Shown in pieces: positions 43,614 to 51,586 of a stretch of 64,000 nucleotides of DNA (positions within the stretch are counted from its first letter, which is position 1; each line of letters opens with the position of its first letter). This stretch comes from JAPLST01 sp964397565 (lineage in GTDB: Bacteria > Auribacterota > UBA3054 > JAPLST01). The notes below the pieces were generated by a model. It was not told the origin of the DNA, did not search any database, and saw only the letters and a program-made list of their open reading frames with translations. The DNA is taken from contig CAYNJC010000010.1 in assembly GCA_964397565.1 (NCBI GenBank), positions 59,315-123,314 on the forward strand, written 5' to 3'. Made by a program: the position numbers and the translations under genes.

Positions 43614-45401
43614 ATGTGGTCCCGTGCATTTTCTGATTTGGTTGTGCTGGCGCTGATGGCGGCGTTTATCCCCGCACCGTGCGTGCGCGCAGACCTTGCG
43701 CCACGGCAACACTGGCAGCAGATGTTTACCGATGCGCGCGCGCAGATGAATGCCGCGCTGACCAACCTGCCGGGCAGGCGCCATCCGGATGTGCCGGTGT
43801 GCGGGCCTTTGCCCGCCATGCCCGCCGCCCGCCTCGCGCCACCGGTCAATGATAATTTTGTGAATCGCACGCTGCTGGCCGGCGATCTGATGATTGCGGT
43901 GGGCACCACCGAAGATGCCACACTGGAGGCGGGCGAACCGTTTCATCCCTATTGGGGTTGTGGCTCGAATTCAATCTGGTTTACGTGGACAGCGCCGTAC
44001 AGTGGCCCATTTCGCGCGGACGTCGGCGCCAGTGCGAGCGAATGTGAGCTGGCCGTGTTTACCAACGCCACGCTGGCAACTTTGGCACGCGTGCACGACG
44101 GCTACCGTTCGTTCGTCTCCTTTGACGCAGTGGCCGGCCGGGCCTATCAGATCGTCGTCGTCGGCGTGCCGCCGGCGGAAGGCATGGTCACGCTTGAGTT
44201 GTACCATGAAATCCTCGGGCCACCGTTCATCCAGAGAACCGCAACGAATACGACGGTCGCGCTGCATCCGCTCGCCAATGGCACGGTACTGCTCGCGGCG
44301 CAGGATGACTATATACACAGCGTGGCGCGCACCAATCAATTCAACATGGTGTCGCGCTATCAGGCCATGTGGCACACCCGGCCGCGCGCGCTGAATGTGA
44401 TTGACCGGCGTGGCCGCTATTTGTTGACCAACGCGGTGCCGCCGGGTGTCAGCACACGCTACACCGTCATGGGCTTTGACGGCCGGCGCATTGTGCTGTA
44501 TGACCAGCTAACCATGCGCGTGCGCGTGTTTCGCCTGCGGCACGGCACCTTGGTGCCCGTCGCGGAACAGCTGTTGCCCAATGTGCTTGCCGGCGGGCTC
44601 GCGCGGCGCGACATCATCGCCATTCAGGTTGACCAAGGTGATGGTTCACGGGAAATGTCCTTTGGCGTGGCGGTCTTTGACCCGGCGCTGGCCGAGCGCT
44701 GGCGGACGCCGCTGGCGCCCGGGCTGCCGGTGTGCGCGTACACCAGTGCCGGTGTTTTTGCGCGCGAGCTGTTGCAGAACACGGCGGCCTATGTCAGCGT
44801 GTATCACCGTGGCGAATTTGATCACGCCTGGTCGTTTTCCTATCCGCCTGCTGGGGGCTTTGTATACAACTTCGCCGCGCGCGGCGAGATGCTGCACTAC
44901 ATCGGCACAGGTCCGTGGAATGCGCCAACCAATAACAACCTGGCCTACTATGGGCGCGATGGCGCGCCGCAATTGACCGCCATCACCCTGCCGGGCGTCG
45001 GCACGGCCTGGACCTTTGAGGATTTTGACGGCGCGCGCCTGCTCGTCTCACAACCAGCGACCGCCACGGCCTCGACCCTCTCGGCATTCATCCTCGGCCG
45101 CACAGTGCGCGCCGGCGGCACCGCGACCATCAACTATTTCTCCTTTGCGGAGTTCCAGAACAATGTGCCGGTGGCTTATCAATACCAGGCATTGTTTGAC
45201 GGCATGCATGGCTTTACAACCTACAACCGCACGCTGCGGCGCGCACGCTGGACCGAGCCACTTGCCGTCGGCGACATCTGGCTTTTCGCCCGCAGCGTCT
45301 TTCTCCGCGCGCTTATGCAGCCGAGTGGCGGGCATACCAATTTCAACGTGCGCATTGCCACGCGCCAGGGCATCATTGCCGACCACGTCTTCAGTTACTA
45401 A
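43614..45401 (+). CDS. Secreted protein with PPC-like domain, 595 aa
   Basis: ATG 43614 is fixed by an excellent AAAGGAGG site. A signal peptide (LVVLALMAAFIPAPCVRA) precedes a bacterial pre-peptidase C-terminal-like domain at ~75-195. The domain reads PPVNDNFVNRTLLAG, TTEDATLEAGEPFHPYWGCGSNSIWFTWTAP and SGPFRADVGAS...LAVFTNATLATL. The remaining ~400 residues look like beta-rich repeats (RRGRYLLTNAVPPG, GFDGRRIVLYDQ), possibly a propeller, with no catalytic motif seen. A TATACT box at about 43530 may be its promoter. The role is probably surface or extracellular binding. Confidence 0.75.
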   Translation: MWSRAFSDLVVLALMAAFIPAPCVRADLAPRQHWQQMFTDARAQMNAALTNLPGRRHPDVPVCGPLPAMPAARLAPPVNDNFVNRTLLAGDLMIAVGTTEDATLEAGEPFHPYWGCGSNSIWFTWTAPYSGPFRADVGASASECELAVFTNATLATLARVHDGYRSFVSFDAVAGRAYQIVVVGVPPAEGMVTLELYHEILGPPFIQRTATNTTVALHPLANGTVLLAAQDDYIHSVARTNQFNMVSRYQAMWHTRPRALNVIDRRGRYLLTNAVPPGVSTRYTVMGFDGRRIVLYDQLTMRVRVFRLRHGTLVPVAEQLLPNVLAGGLARRDIIAIQVDQGDGSREMSFGVAVFDPALAERWRTPLAPGLPVCAYTSAGVFARELLQNTAAYVSVYHRGEFDHAWSFSYPPAGGFVYNFAARGEMLHYIGTGPWNAPTNNNLAYYGRDGAPQLTAITLPGVGTAWTFEDFDGARLLVSQPATATASTLSAFILGRTVRAGGTATINYFSFAEFQNNVPVAYQYQALFDGMHGFTTYNRTLRRARWTEPLAVGDIWLFARSVFLRALMQPSGGHTNFNVRIATRQGIIADHVFSY

Positions 45402-45426
45402 GGCGGCCGAAAGCAGCGGTGCGTGC

Positions 45427-45455
45427 TTGTCGAACGGGTGCGGCTCTGCTACAAT
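45427..45455 (+). promoter_or_regulatory. Promoter of leaderless crcB mRNA
   Basis: TTGTCG (45427-45432), 17-bp spacer, TACAAT (45450-45455), then 6 nt to GTG 45462. There is no room for a fluoride riboswitch between promoter and start. Confidence 0.7.
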
Positions 45456-45461
45456 AGGCGC

Positions 45462-45857
45462 GTGACACAAACTGCATTGAGCAACATGGCGTTGGTGGCT
45501 GCCGGCGGCGGCCTGGGTGCGGCGGCGCGCTTTGGCCTCTCGCTCGCGCTACAGCGCGTCTCGCTGACCATGCCTTACGGCACGCTGGCCGCCAACTGCG
45601 CGGGCTGTTTCATCATGGGCGTGCTGGCCGCGCTGGTGGCGCGCGAGTTGCCGCTGACGCCGGCCACGCGTCTGTTCCTGGCGACGGGCTTTTGCGGCGG
45701 ATTAACCACCTTCTCGACCTTCATCTATGAATTGCACCAATTTGTATCTGCGCGCGAGGCGTTCTACGGCGCGCTCTATGTTCTGGCCAGTTTCGGCGGT
45801 AGTGCCGTGGCCTTTATTCTTGGATTGTTGCTCATTGAGTTCTGCGTCCGGCACTGA
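45462..45857 (+). CDS. crcB: Fluoride channel CrcB/Fluc
   Basis: The 131-residue four-helix membrane protein shows the Fluc hallmarks: GGGLGAAARFGLS near the start, NCAGCFIMG (the conserved Asn-X-X-G region) and TGFCGGLTTFSTFIYE. It exports toxic fluoride as a dual-topology dimer. GTG 45462 is chosen over an upstream TTG because it is 6 nt after the -10 box and gives the normal family length. The DUF190 gene follows after 9 bp. Confidence 0.92.
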   Translation: MTQTALSNMALVAAGGGLGAAARFGLSLALQRVSLTMPYGTLAANCAGCFIMGVLAALVARELPLTPATRLFLATGFCGGLTTFSTFIYELHQFVSAREAFYGALYVLASFGGSAVAFILGLLLIEFCVRH

Positions 45858-45866
45858 GGAGGCACT

Positions 45867-46235
45867 ATGGAACTGAAAGGCGAAGCGCACTTGCTGCGCA
45901 TTTTCTTCGGCGAGGCCGACAAAGTGGGACATCGCCCGCTGCATGAAGTGATTGTGCGGGAGGCGCGTGCACACGGCTTGGCCGGTGCAACGGTCTGGCG
46001 CGGCATCTTGAGCTATGGCCGCAGCAGTCATATTCGCAGCGCGAAAATTCTCGACTTGTCCAGCGACCTGCCGCTGATCTGTGAGATTGTCGACGACGAG
46101 GCCAAGACCACGGAATTTCTGGATGTCCTGCACGCGTTGTTTGACCAGGCGCAGTGCGGCGGCTTGATCACCCACGAGAAAGTGCAGATTGTCAAGTACA
46201 CCAGCGGCGCGGCCGCCACGCCGGGCGCCACATAA
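45867..46235 (+). CDS. DUF190 protein linked to crcB
   Basis: The 122-residue protein matches DUF190: LLRIFFGEADKVGHRPLHEVIVREARAHGLAGATVWRGILSYG, then PLICEIVDDEAKTTEFLDVL and a GGLITHEKVQIVKY end. The fold is related to PII-like signal proteins. DUF190 genes commonly sit beside crcB, and a role in fluoride response is suspected but unproven. GAGGAGG lies before ATG 45867. Confidence 0.9.
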   Translation: MELKGEAHLLRIFFGEADKVGHRPLHEVIVREARAHGLAGATVWRGILSYGRSSHIRSAKILDLSSDLPLICEIVDDEAKTTEFLDVLHALFDQAQCGGLITHEKVQIVKYTSGAAATPGAT

Positions 46236-46316
46236 GAAATCAGCCCAGCCTGTCACGAATCAGGCACAGGTCTGCTTCGTGGTGAGAAAACAATGAAATG
46301 GATATAATCGAAGGCG

Positions 46317-46847
46317 ATGAATCTTCTGGATATTCTTCTGGCCGGTTTGGTGAGTGCCGGCGCGTTGTGGGGCCTGATCAAGGGCTTTGTGCGCATCACG
46401 GCGATGTTGGTCACGCTGGTGGTCGGCGGCATTGTCGCGGCGCGCTGTTACGCGCCGGTCGCGGGCGTGGTGGCGCAGGTCATCACCAATCCAGCGCTGC
46501 AGCGCTATGTCGCGATGACGATCGTCTTTGTTGGTTTTGCGCTGGTGGTCGGCCTGCTGGCGCGCTGGATTACGCATTGGGTGGTGGCGGTTGAGCTGGG
46601 CTGGCTGAATCGCATGGCGGGCTTGGCGGCCGGCGCGGCCTTGGGCTTTGCGACCGGTGCACTGCTGATCAGCATGCTGACCGTCTGGTTGCCAGAGAAC
46701 GACACGCTCTTCGAGGCCTCGCGCCTGTATCCGCGCTGGCTGGCGATGTTGCGCCAAGCCCAGGCGGTGCTGCCGCCCGAACTCAGCGCGCGCTTCGACC
46801 AGTACTATCAGCACATGCGCGACCAGGCCACGCGCCAGCCCAAGTAG
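46317..46847 (+). CDS. CvpA-family membrane protein
   Basis: The 176-residue protein has four hydrophobic helices and the CvpA pattern: LLDILLAGLVSAGALWGLIKGFVR, VGGIVAARCYAPVAGVV, then LNRMAGLAAGAALGFATGALLI. In enterobacteria CvpA is linked to colicin V secretion and envelope homeostasis; its role here is unknown. TATAAT (46303-46308) stands 8 nt before ATG 46317, so the leader is nearly absent. Confidence 0.88.
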   Translation: MNLLDILLAGLVSAGALWGLIKGFVRITAMLVTLVVGGIVAARCYAPVAGVVAQVITNPALQRYVAMTIVFVGFALVVGLLARWITHWVVAVELGWLNRMAGLAAGAALGFATGALLISMLTVWLPENDTLFEASRLYPRWLAMLRQAQAVLPPELSARFDQYYQHMRDQATRQPK

Positions 46848-46858
46848 GGCGGACCGGG

Positions 46859-46948
46859 GTTCGGGGTTCAGTGATCAGTAATCAGTGATCGGCTGCTTGG
46901 AGTCCCGCCAGCGGCGGGATGTTCGGTGTTCGGTATTCAGTATTCAGT
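46859..46948. repeat. 7-bp-period arrays split by a small hairpin
   Basis: Five 7-bp units (46859-46893, GTTCGGG/GATCAGT type) and four more (46921-46948, GTTCGGT/ATTCAGT type) are separated by a TCCCGCCAGCGGCGGGA hairpin (46903-46919). The rest of the 46848-47019 spacer contains a CTTCGAGTCTTCGTGGCGAA arm related to the 24.8-kb inverted repeat. No gene. Confidence 0.7.
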
Positions 46949-47019
46949 GGCAGAGGGAACTCGTTCGTTGAACACCCTTCGAGTCTTCGTGGCGAACAGT
47001 GCACTAACGACAGATCGCA

Positions 47020-47985
47020 TCACGCGGCCGGCGTGGAGCAGCGCTGCACTTCGACGGTAACATGCGCAAGCCCCTCGATGTGACCAAGCAAATCTTTGTA
47101 ACGCTCGGGCGCTTGGGGCTGGTCTGTGACGACCGACACAATCGCCGCGCACGTCTGCGGCCCGACTTTCCAGACATGCAAATCGGCCACGCGATCCGTC
47201 CCGCGCGCCTCAATCGCCGTGCGAATGGAGCGCAGCAACGAGTCTTCGCCGACCGCATCCAGCAATATCCGCCCCGTCTCGCGGATGAGCCCGTACGACC
47301 AGCGCGCGATCAAGCCGCCACCGACCAAGCCCATCAGCGGGTCCAACCACACGAGGCCCCACAGCTTGCCCGCCGTCAGCGCCAGGATGGCAAGCACGGA
47401 GGTCACGGCATCCGCAAGGACATGCAAATACGCGGCGCGAAAGTTGTGGTCGTGCGCATGACTGGCATGGCGGTGAGGGAGGGCATAAGCATCGTGATCG
47501 TGATCGGTATGGGCATGGTCTGCATGATTGCCTGTGGCGCTTAGCACGACGGCACAGACAACATTAACCACCAATCCAGCCACGGCAACAACGATGGCTT
47601 CATCGAAGCGAATCGCGGCGTGCGTGTAAAAACGCACCGCGGATTCTCCCACCATGAGCAAGGCGACGAGCGCGAGCGTAATGGCGCTGGCAAATCCGCC
47701 CAGCACGCCAACTTTGCCGGTGCCAAACGTGAAGCGCGGATCGGTCGCATGGTGGCGCGCATAGCGATATGCAAAAACTGCGATGCCGAGCGCAACGGCA
47801 TGCGTGGCCATATGCCAGCCATCGGCCAGCAATGCCATGGAACCGAAGGCATAGCCGGCCAGCACCTCGGCCAACATCATCACGGCGGTAATACTCACGA
47901 CGATAACCGTGCGTCGTTCCTTGCGTTGATCGACGATGGCAAATTCGTGATTGTGGATCCACGGACGCAGATTGACTGTGTGCAT
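47020..47985 (-). CDS. dmeF: Cation diffusion facilitator, DmeF-like Co/Ni exporter
   Basis: The 321-residue CDF transporter is of the DmeF branch. It starts with HNHEF...ERRT, helix 2 carries MALLADGWHMATHAVALGIAVFAYRYAR (metal-binding Asp and His), then DPRFTFGTGKVGVLGGF. A His-rich loop (HADHAHTDHDHDAYALPHRHASHAHDH) comes before helix 5 (YLHVLADAVTSVLAI, second metal site). A C-terminal cytoplasmic domain follows. It exports divalent metals, likely cobalt or nickel, by proton antiport. ATG 47985 gives the normal family length. Confidence 0.92.
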   Translation of the reverse strand: MHTVNLRPWIHNHEFAIVDQRKERRTVIVVSITAVMMLAEVLAGYAFGSMALLADGWHMATHAVALGIAVFAYRYARHHATDPRFTFGTGKVGVLGGFASAITLALVALLMVGESAVRFYTHAAIRFDEAIVVAVAGLVVNVVCAVVLSATGNHADHAHTDHDHDAYALPHRHASHAHDHNFRAAYLHVLADAVTSVLAILALTAGKLWGLVWLDPLMGLVGGGLIARWSYGLIRETGRILLDAVGEDSLLRSIRTAIEARGTDRVADLHVWKVGPQTCAAIVSVVTDQPQAPERYKDLLGHIEGLAHVTVEVQRCSTPAA

Positions 47986-48034
47986 AGTTGATTCTATGTG
48001 TGGGTGATGCGTGGATTTTGCGCGGCGCGCGCGG

Positions 48035-49432
48035 CTATAGTTCGAGCACGTCTTCGCGCGCAGGCGTCTCGACCCGGCAGTCCGGCCGGCGTGCGCGGAT
48101 CGCCCCGGCAAAACTCTCGATCGCGCCGGGCTCGCCGTGCACCAGAATGAACGTCTTGCAGCGCGCGCCGACGCCATCAACAAACCGCAGCAGATCGTTG
48201 CGATCGGCGTGGCCGCTGAACGTGTTCAGCACGACGCGCTCGGCGCGGACCTGGTAGGTCTCACCGAAGATACGCACATCCGGCGCGCGCTCGACAATCC
48301 GCCGACCGAGCGTGTTGGCCGCCTGGAACCCAACAATCACGACAGCATTGTTCGGATTCTCAATGTTGTTTTTCAAGTGGTGCAGGATCCGGCCGGATTC
48401 GCACATGCCCGAGGCTGAAATAATCATCATCGGCCGGTCATCATCGTTGAGCGCCTTGGATTCCTCGACGTCGCTGATCAAGCGCACATATTGGCGGGCG
48501 CCGGCTTTTGCGCCGCGCGCCAGCAACGCCATCGTCTCCGCATCAAACAACTCTGTGTGGCGCAGGAACACGCCGGTCAAATTGACGGCCAGCGGGCTGT
48601 CCACGATCACCGGCAAGGTCTTCGGAATGCGCTTGTCCAAGCGCAAGCGTTGCACGACGCACAAAAGTTCCTGCGTCCGTTCGAGGGCGAACGACGGCAC
48701 AATAACTTTGCCGCCGCGCGCACACACGCGATTGATCACGCCTGCCAGCAAGTCTTCGGACTGCAAAATGTCGCGATGCAGGCGATTGCCATAGGTGCTT
48801 TCAATGACCAGCGCGTCGATGTCGCTGAGCTGCTCGGGATCGCGCAGAATCGGCAGATTTTTGCGACCCAGATCAAAGGCATATCCCAGCCGCAAGGTGC
48901 GGCCGTTTTCCGCGACCTCGAAAAGATGCAAGGCCGCGCCCAGCACGTGACCGGCGTCATAGGCGGTCACCCGAATATCATCGGTCACGTGCACCGGTTC
49001 GTGATAAGTATGCCCGACAAACAGCGGCAAGACGGCCTCGGCGTCGGGCGTGGTGTACAACGGCTCGACCAGCGGTTCGCCTTTGCGCGCGAGCTTCTTG
49101 TTGAGATAGGCGGCATCCATTTCCTGAATGTGGGCCGAATCGCGCAGCATATAGGAACACAGGTCGGCCGTCGCGTGCGTGGTGTGAATCGGCCCATTGA
49201 AGCCGTGCTTCACCAAGGTGGGCAAGTTGCCGCAATGGTCAATGTGGGCATGCGACAAGACGACCGCATCGGCGTGTGGCAGCGTGTCGAAGACATGCTC
49301 GCTCTTCTGGCGGGCCTCGGCGCGATGGCCTTGAAACATGCCGCTGTCGCGGATAACCGTGTGGCGCGCTGTTTGCAGCACATGCGTTGAGCCGGTGACT
49401 TCCTGCGCGCCGCCTAAAAAAGTAATTTTCAT
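48035..49432 (-). CDS. Beta-CASP metallo-beta-lactamase-fold nuclease
   Basis: The 465-residue protein has the MBL metal motifs SHAHIDHCGNLP (motif 2), DAGHVLGAALH (motif 3) and an ESTYGNRLH segment with Asp/Glu. The beta-CASP marks are VIVDSPLAV, ISASGMCESGRILHHLKNN and LNTFSGHADRNDLL. Members of this CPSF73-like group are RNA endo/exonucleases; a role in RNA processing or turnover is likely. It starts at ATG 49432, with murA 17 bp upstream, and ends about 50 bp before the dmeF start; all are in one direction. Confidence 0.9.
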   Translation of the reverse strand: MKITFLGGAQEVTGSTHVLQTARHTVIRDSGMFQGHRAEARQKSEHVFDTLPHADAVVLSHAHIDHCGNLPTLVKHGFNGPIHTTHATADLCSYMLRDSAHIQEMDAAYLNKKLARKGEPLVEPLYTTPDAEAVLPLFVGHTYHEPVHVTDDIRVTAYDAGHVLGAALHLFEVAENGRTLRLGYAFDLGRKNLPILRDPEQLSDIDALVIESTYGNRLHRDILQSEDLLAGVINRVCARGGKVIVPSFALERTQELLCVVQRLRLDKRIPKTLPVIVDSPLAVNLTGVFLRHTELFDAETMALLARGAKAGARQYVRLISDVEESKALNDDDRPMMIISASGMCESGRILHHLKNNIENPNNAVVIVGFQAANTLGRRIVERAPDVRIFGETYQVRAERVVLNTFSGHADRNDLLRFVDGVGARCKTFILVHGEPGAIESFAGAIRARRPDCRVETPAREDVLEL

Positions 49433-49448
49433 ACAAATGGTGTAAGGG

Positions 49449-50750
49449 TTAGGTGGTGATCCGCGTGATGCGGGCGCCCAGTGCACGCAAGCGCCCGTCA
49501 ATGTTTTCGTAACCACGATCAATCATCTGAATGTTGTCGATCACACTGGTGCCTTGGGCGCACAGCGCGGCGATGAGCAGGGCCACGCCGGCGCGGATGT
49601 CCGGGCTGGTCAGGTAATCGCCGTGCAGCGGCGCCTGGCCGACCACCAGGGCGCGGTGCGGATCACACAAGACAATCCGCGCGCCCATGCCGACCAGGCG
49701 ATCAACAAAAAACAAACGGCTCTCGTACAATTTCTCATGAATCAGCACCGTGCCGTGGCATTGGGTTGCGGTGACCAACAAGATGCTGATCAGATCGGCG
49801 GGAATGCCCGGCCAGATTGCGCTCTCGATTTTGGGGATGGCGCCACGGAAATCGGTGACAATCCGGCGCGCTTGCGCGGCGGGCACGACCACGTGTGGGC
49901 CATCCGTTTGGGTCTCGACACCCAGCCGCGCAAACGTTTTGAGAATCATACGAATCGGCGCCTGGGTCGCATTGGCGATGGTCAACGTGCTGCCGGTCGC
50001 CGCCGCCAAGCCGATAAAGCTGCCGATCTCAATGAAATCCGGCGCGATGGTGTGTTCCGTCCCGCCCAACGCGGCCACGCCATGAATCAGCAGGCGATTG
50101 GTGCCAAGGCCCTCGATGCGCGCGCCCATCGCGTTCAGACAATGGCACAACTGTTGCACATGCGGCTCGCAGGCGGCATTGTACACGCTGGTCGTGCCGC
50201 GCGCGCAGACCGCGGCCATGATGATGTTCTCGGTGCCGGTCACACTGGCTTCATCGAGCCAAAGGTCTGCGCCGCGCAAGCCATCGCGGCAGCGCAGCAA
50301 GTAGGCGTGGTCTTCCTCGAAAATCTCGACACCCATTTCCTGCAGCGCCAGCAGATGGGTATCGAGCCGGCGTTTGCCGATTTTGTCACCACCCGGAATC
50401 GGCAGCGTGACTTTGCCACAGCGATACAACAGCGGTGCGGCCAGCGTAATGCTGGCCCGGATCTTGCGAAAGAGGTCGGCGTCAACATCCTCGGCCGCGA
50501 GCGTGCCGGCGGTGATGTGCCAGACATGGGTGTCGTGCGCATCCATTTCGACCTGCACGCCGGCCTTGCGCAGCAGATCGCCCATCACCAGGACATCGCC
50601 GATCAGCGGCATGTTGCGCAGCGTCATCGGCGCCGACGTCAACAGGCAGGCCGAGAGAATCGGCAAGGCCTCGTTCTTATTGCCCGAGACGTGCACTGTG
50701 CCGCTCAACGGCTGGCCACCTTCAACCCTGAATTTTTCGTCGATACTCAT
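49449..50750 (-). CDS. murA: UDP-GlcNAc enolpyruvyl transferase, Asp-type active site
   Basis: The 433-residue enzyme starts peptidoglycan synthesis by adding enolpyruvate to UDP-GlcNAc. Identifying blocks are GTVHVSGNKNEALPIL (9-24 region; catalytic Lys/Asn), PIPGGDKIGKRRLDTH, ASVTGTENIIMAA, and TSPDIRAGVALLIAALCAQG. Asp122 replaces the usual Cys of the PGGCAIGxRP loop, as in Chlamydia and Mycobacterium. Such enzymes are intrinsically insensitive to fosfomycin, which alkylates the Cys. This is established for those homologues and inferred here. No ribosome site is obvious. It is followed by the beta-CASP gene. Confidence 0.95.
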   Translation of the reverse strand: MSIDEKFRVEGGQPLSGTVHVSGNKNEALPILSACLLTSAPMTLRNMPLIGDVLVMGDLLRKAGVQVEMDAHDTHVWHITAGTLAAEDVDADLFRKIRASITLAAPLLYRCGKVTLPIPGGDKIGKRRLDTHLLALQEMGVEIFEEDHAYLLRCRDGLRGADLWLDEASVTGTENIIMAAVCARGTTSVYNAACEPHVQQLCHCLNAMGARIEGLGTNRLLIHGVAALGGTEHTIAPDFIEIGSFIGLAAATGSTLTIANATQAPIRMILKTFARLGVETQTDGPHVVVPAAQARRIVTDFRGAIPKIESAIWPGIPADLISILLVTATQCHGTVLIHEKLYESRLFFVDRLVGMGARIVLCDPHRALVVGQAPLHGDYLTSPDIRAGVALLIAALCAQGTSVIDNIQMIDRGYENIDGRLRALGARITRITT

Positions 50751-50851
50751 AATTCTTTCGCAGCGAAATAATTAATAAACAAGCCCAACGGGCTCGTTCA
50801 CGGTTGACTGCAGCACACCAAGCCGTCGTGCCCATGTTGCTTTTCTTGTAC

Positions 50852-51586
50852 TCATGTACTCTTTGTTACAAGTCGCTGCGGCTGCACCGGCTCGTATGGC
50901 TCTTTGTCCAAACTGCCCGCAAACAGGGCGTGGCCGATCCGCACCATGGTGCTGCCTTCCTCGAGGGCGATCTCAAAATCATCACTCATGCCCATCGAGA
51001 GCACCGCGCACTGCGCGGCGCCCAGGCGCGGGACAAGCTGGTCGCGCAGTACGCGCAAGCCGCGAAAGGCGGCGCGGATGCGGGCTGCATCGGCGGTCTG
51101 CGGTGCCATCGTCATCAAGCCGCGCAGGCGCAACCACGGCAAAGTGAGCACATGCCCTGCCAAGGCGGCAACCGCCGCCGGCGCAACGCCATACTTCTGC
51201 GCTTCGCCGCTGACATTGACTTCGATCAAAACCTCGAGCGGGCGGTCCAGCGGCGCGCGGCGCTGGTTGAGTTCATTCGCCAAATGCGCCGAATCGAGCG
51301 ACTGAACGGCGTCGCACCGCACGGCGATATCGCGCGCCTTGCGCGACTGAACATGACCGATCATGTGCAACTGCAGGCCGGCCATATCGGCGCGCGGATC
51401 GTGCGCGCTGCATTTGCGCACGATCTCGTCGCAACGATTTTCGCCGAGAATGCGCGCGCCGGCGGCGATCACGGCGGCGATCTCGGCCGGGCTGCGCTGC
51501 TTGGTCACGGCGACAATCTCGACCGGCTGGCGCGCCCGTACCCGCACCCGTGCTTCAAGCGCACGCCAATTGTCGGCAATCGTCAT
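50852..51586 (-). CDS. yggS: PLP homeostasis protein (YggS/PROSC family)
   Basis: The 244-residue TIM-barrel PLP-binding protein shows the family blocks VEIVAVTKQRSPAEI (PLP-Lys in AVTK), GENRCDEIVRK, LHMIGHVQSRKAR, VLIEVNVSGEAQKYG, LRGLMTM, and a C-terminal SMGMSDDFEIALEEGSTMVRIGHALFG-like end. It keeps pyridoxal phosphate balanced. ATG 51586 overlaps the stop of the M6 protease gene (ATGA), implying translational coupling to a secreted protease, an unexpected pairing. The 50751-50851 gap to murA carries a TTTCGCAGCGAAA palindrome. Confidence 0.93.
   Translation of the reverse strand: MTIADNWRALEARVRVRARQPVEIVAVTKQRSPAEIAAVIAAGARILGENRCDEIVRKCSAHDPRADMAGLQLHMIGHVQSRKARDIAVRCDAVQSLDSAHLANELNQRRAPLDRPLEVLIEVNVSGEAQKYGVAPAAVAALAGHVLTLPWLRLRGLMTMAPQTADAARIRAAFRGLRVLRDQLVPRLGAAQCAVLSMGMSDDFEIALEEGSTMVRIGHALFAGSLDKEPYEPVQPQRLVTKST

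Noticed and set aside
45380..45461. Fluoride riboswitch before crcB
   Set aside because: The promoter is too close to the start, and no conserved riboswitch core is visible.
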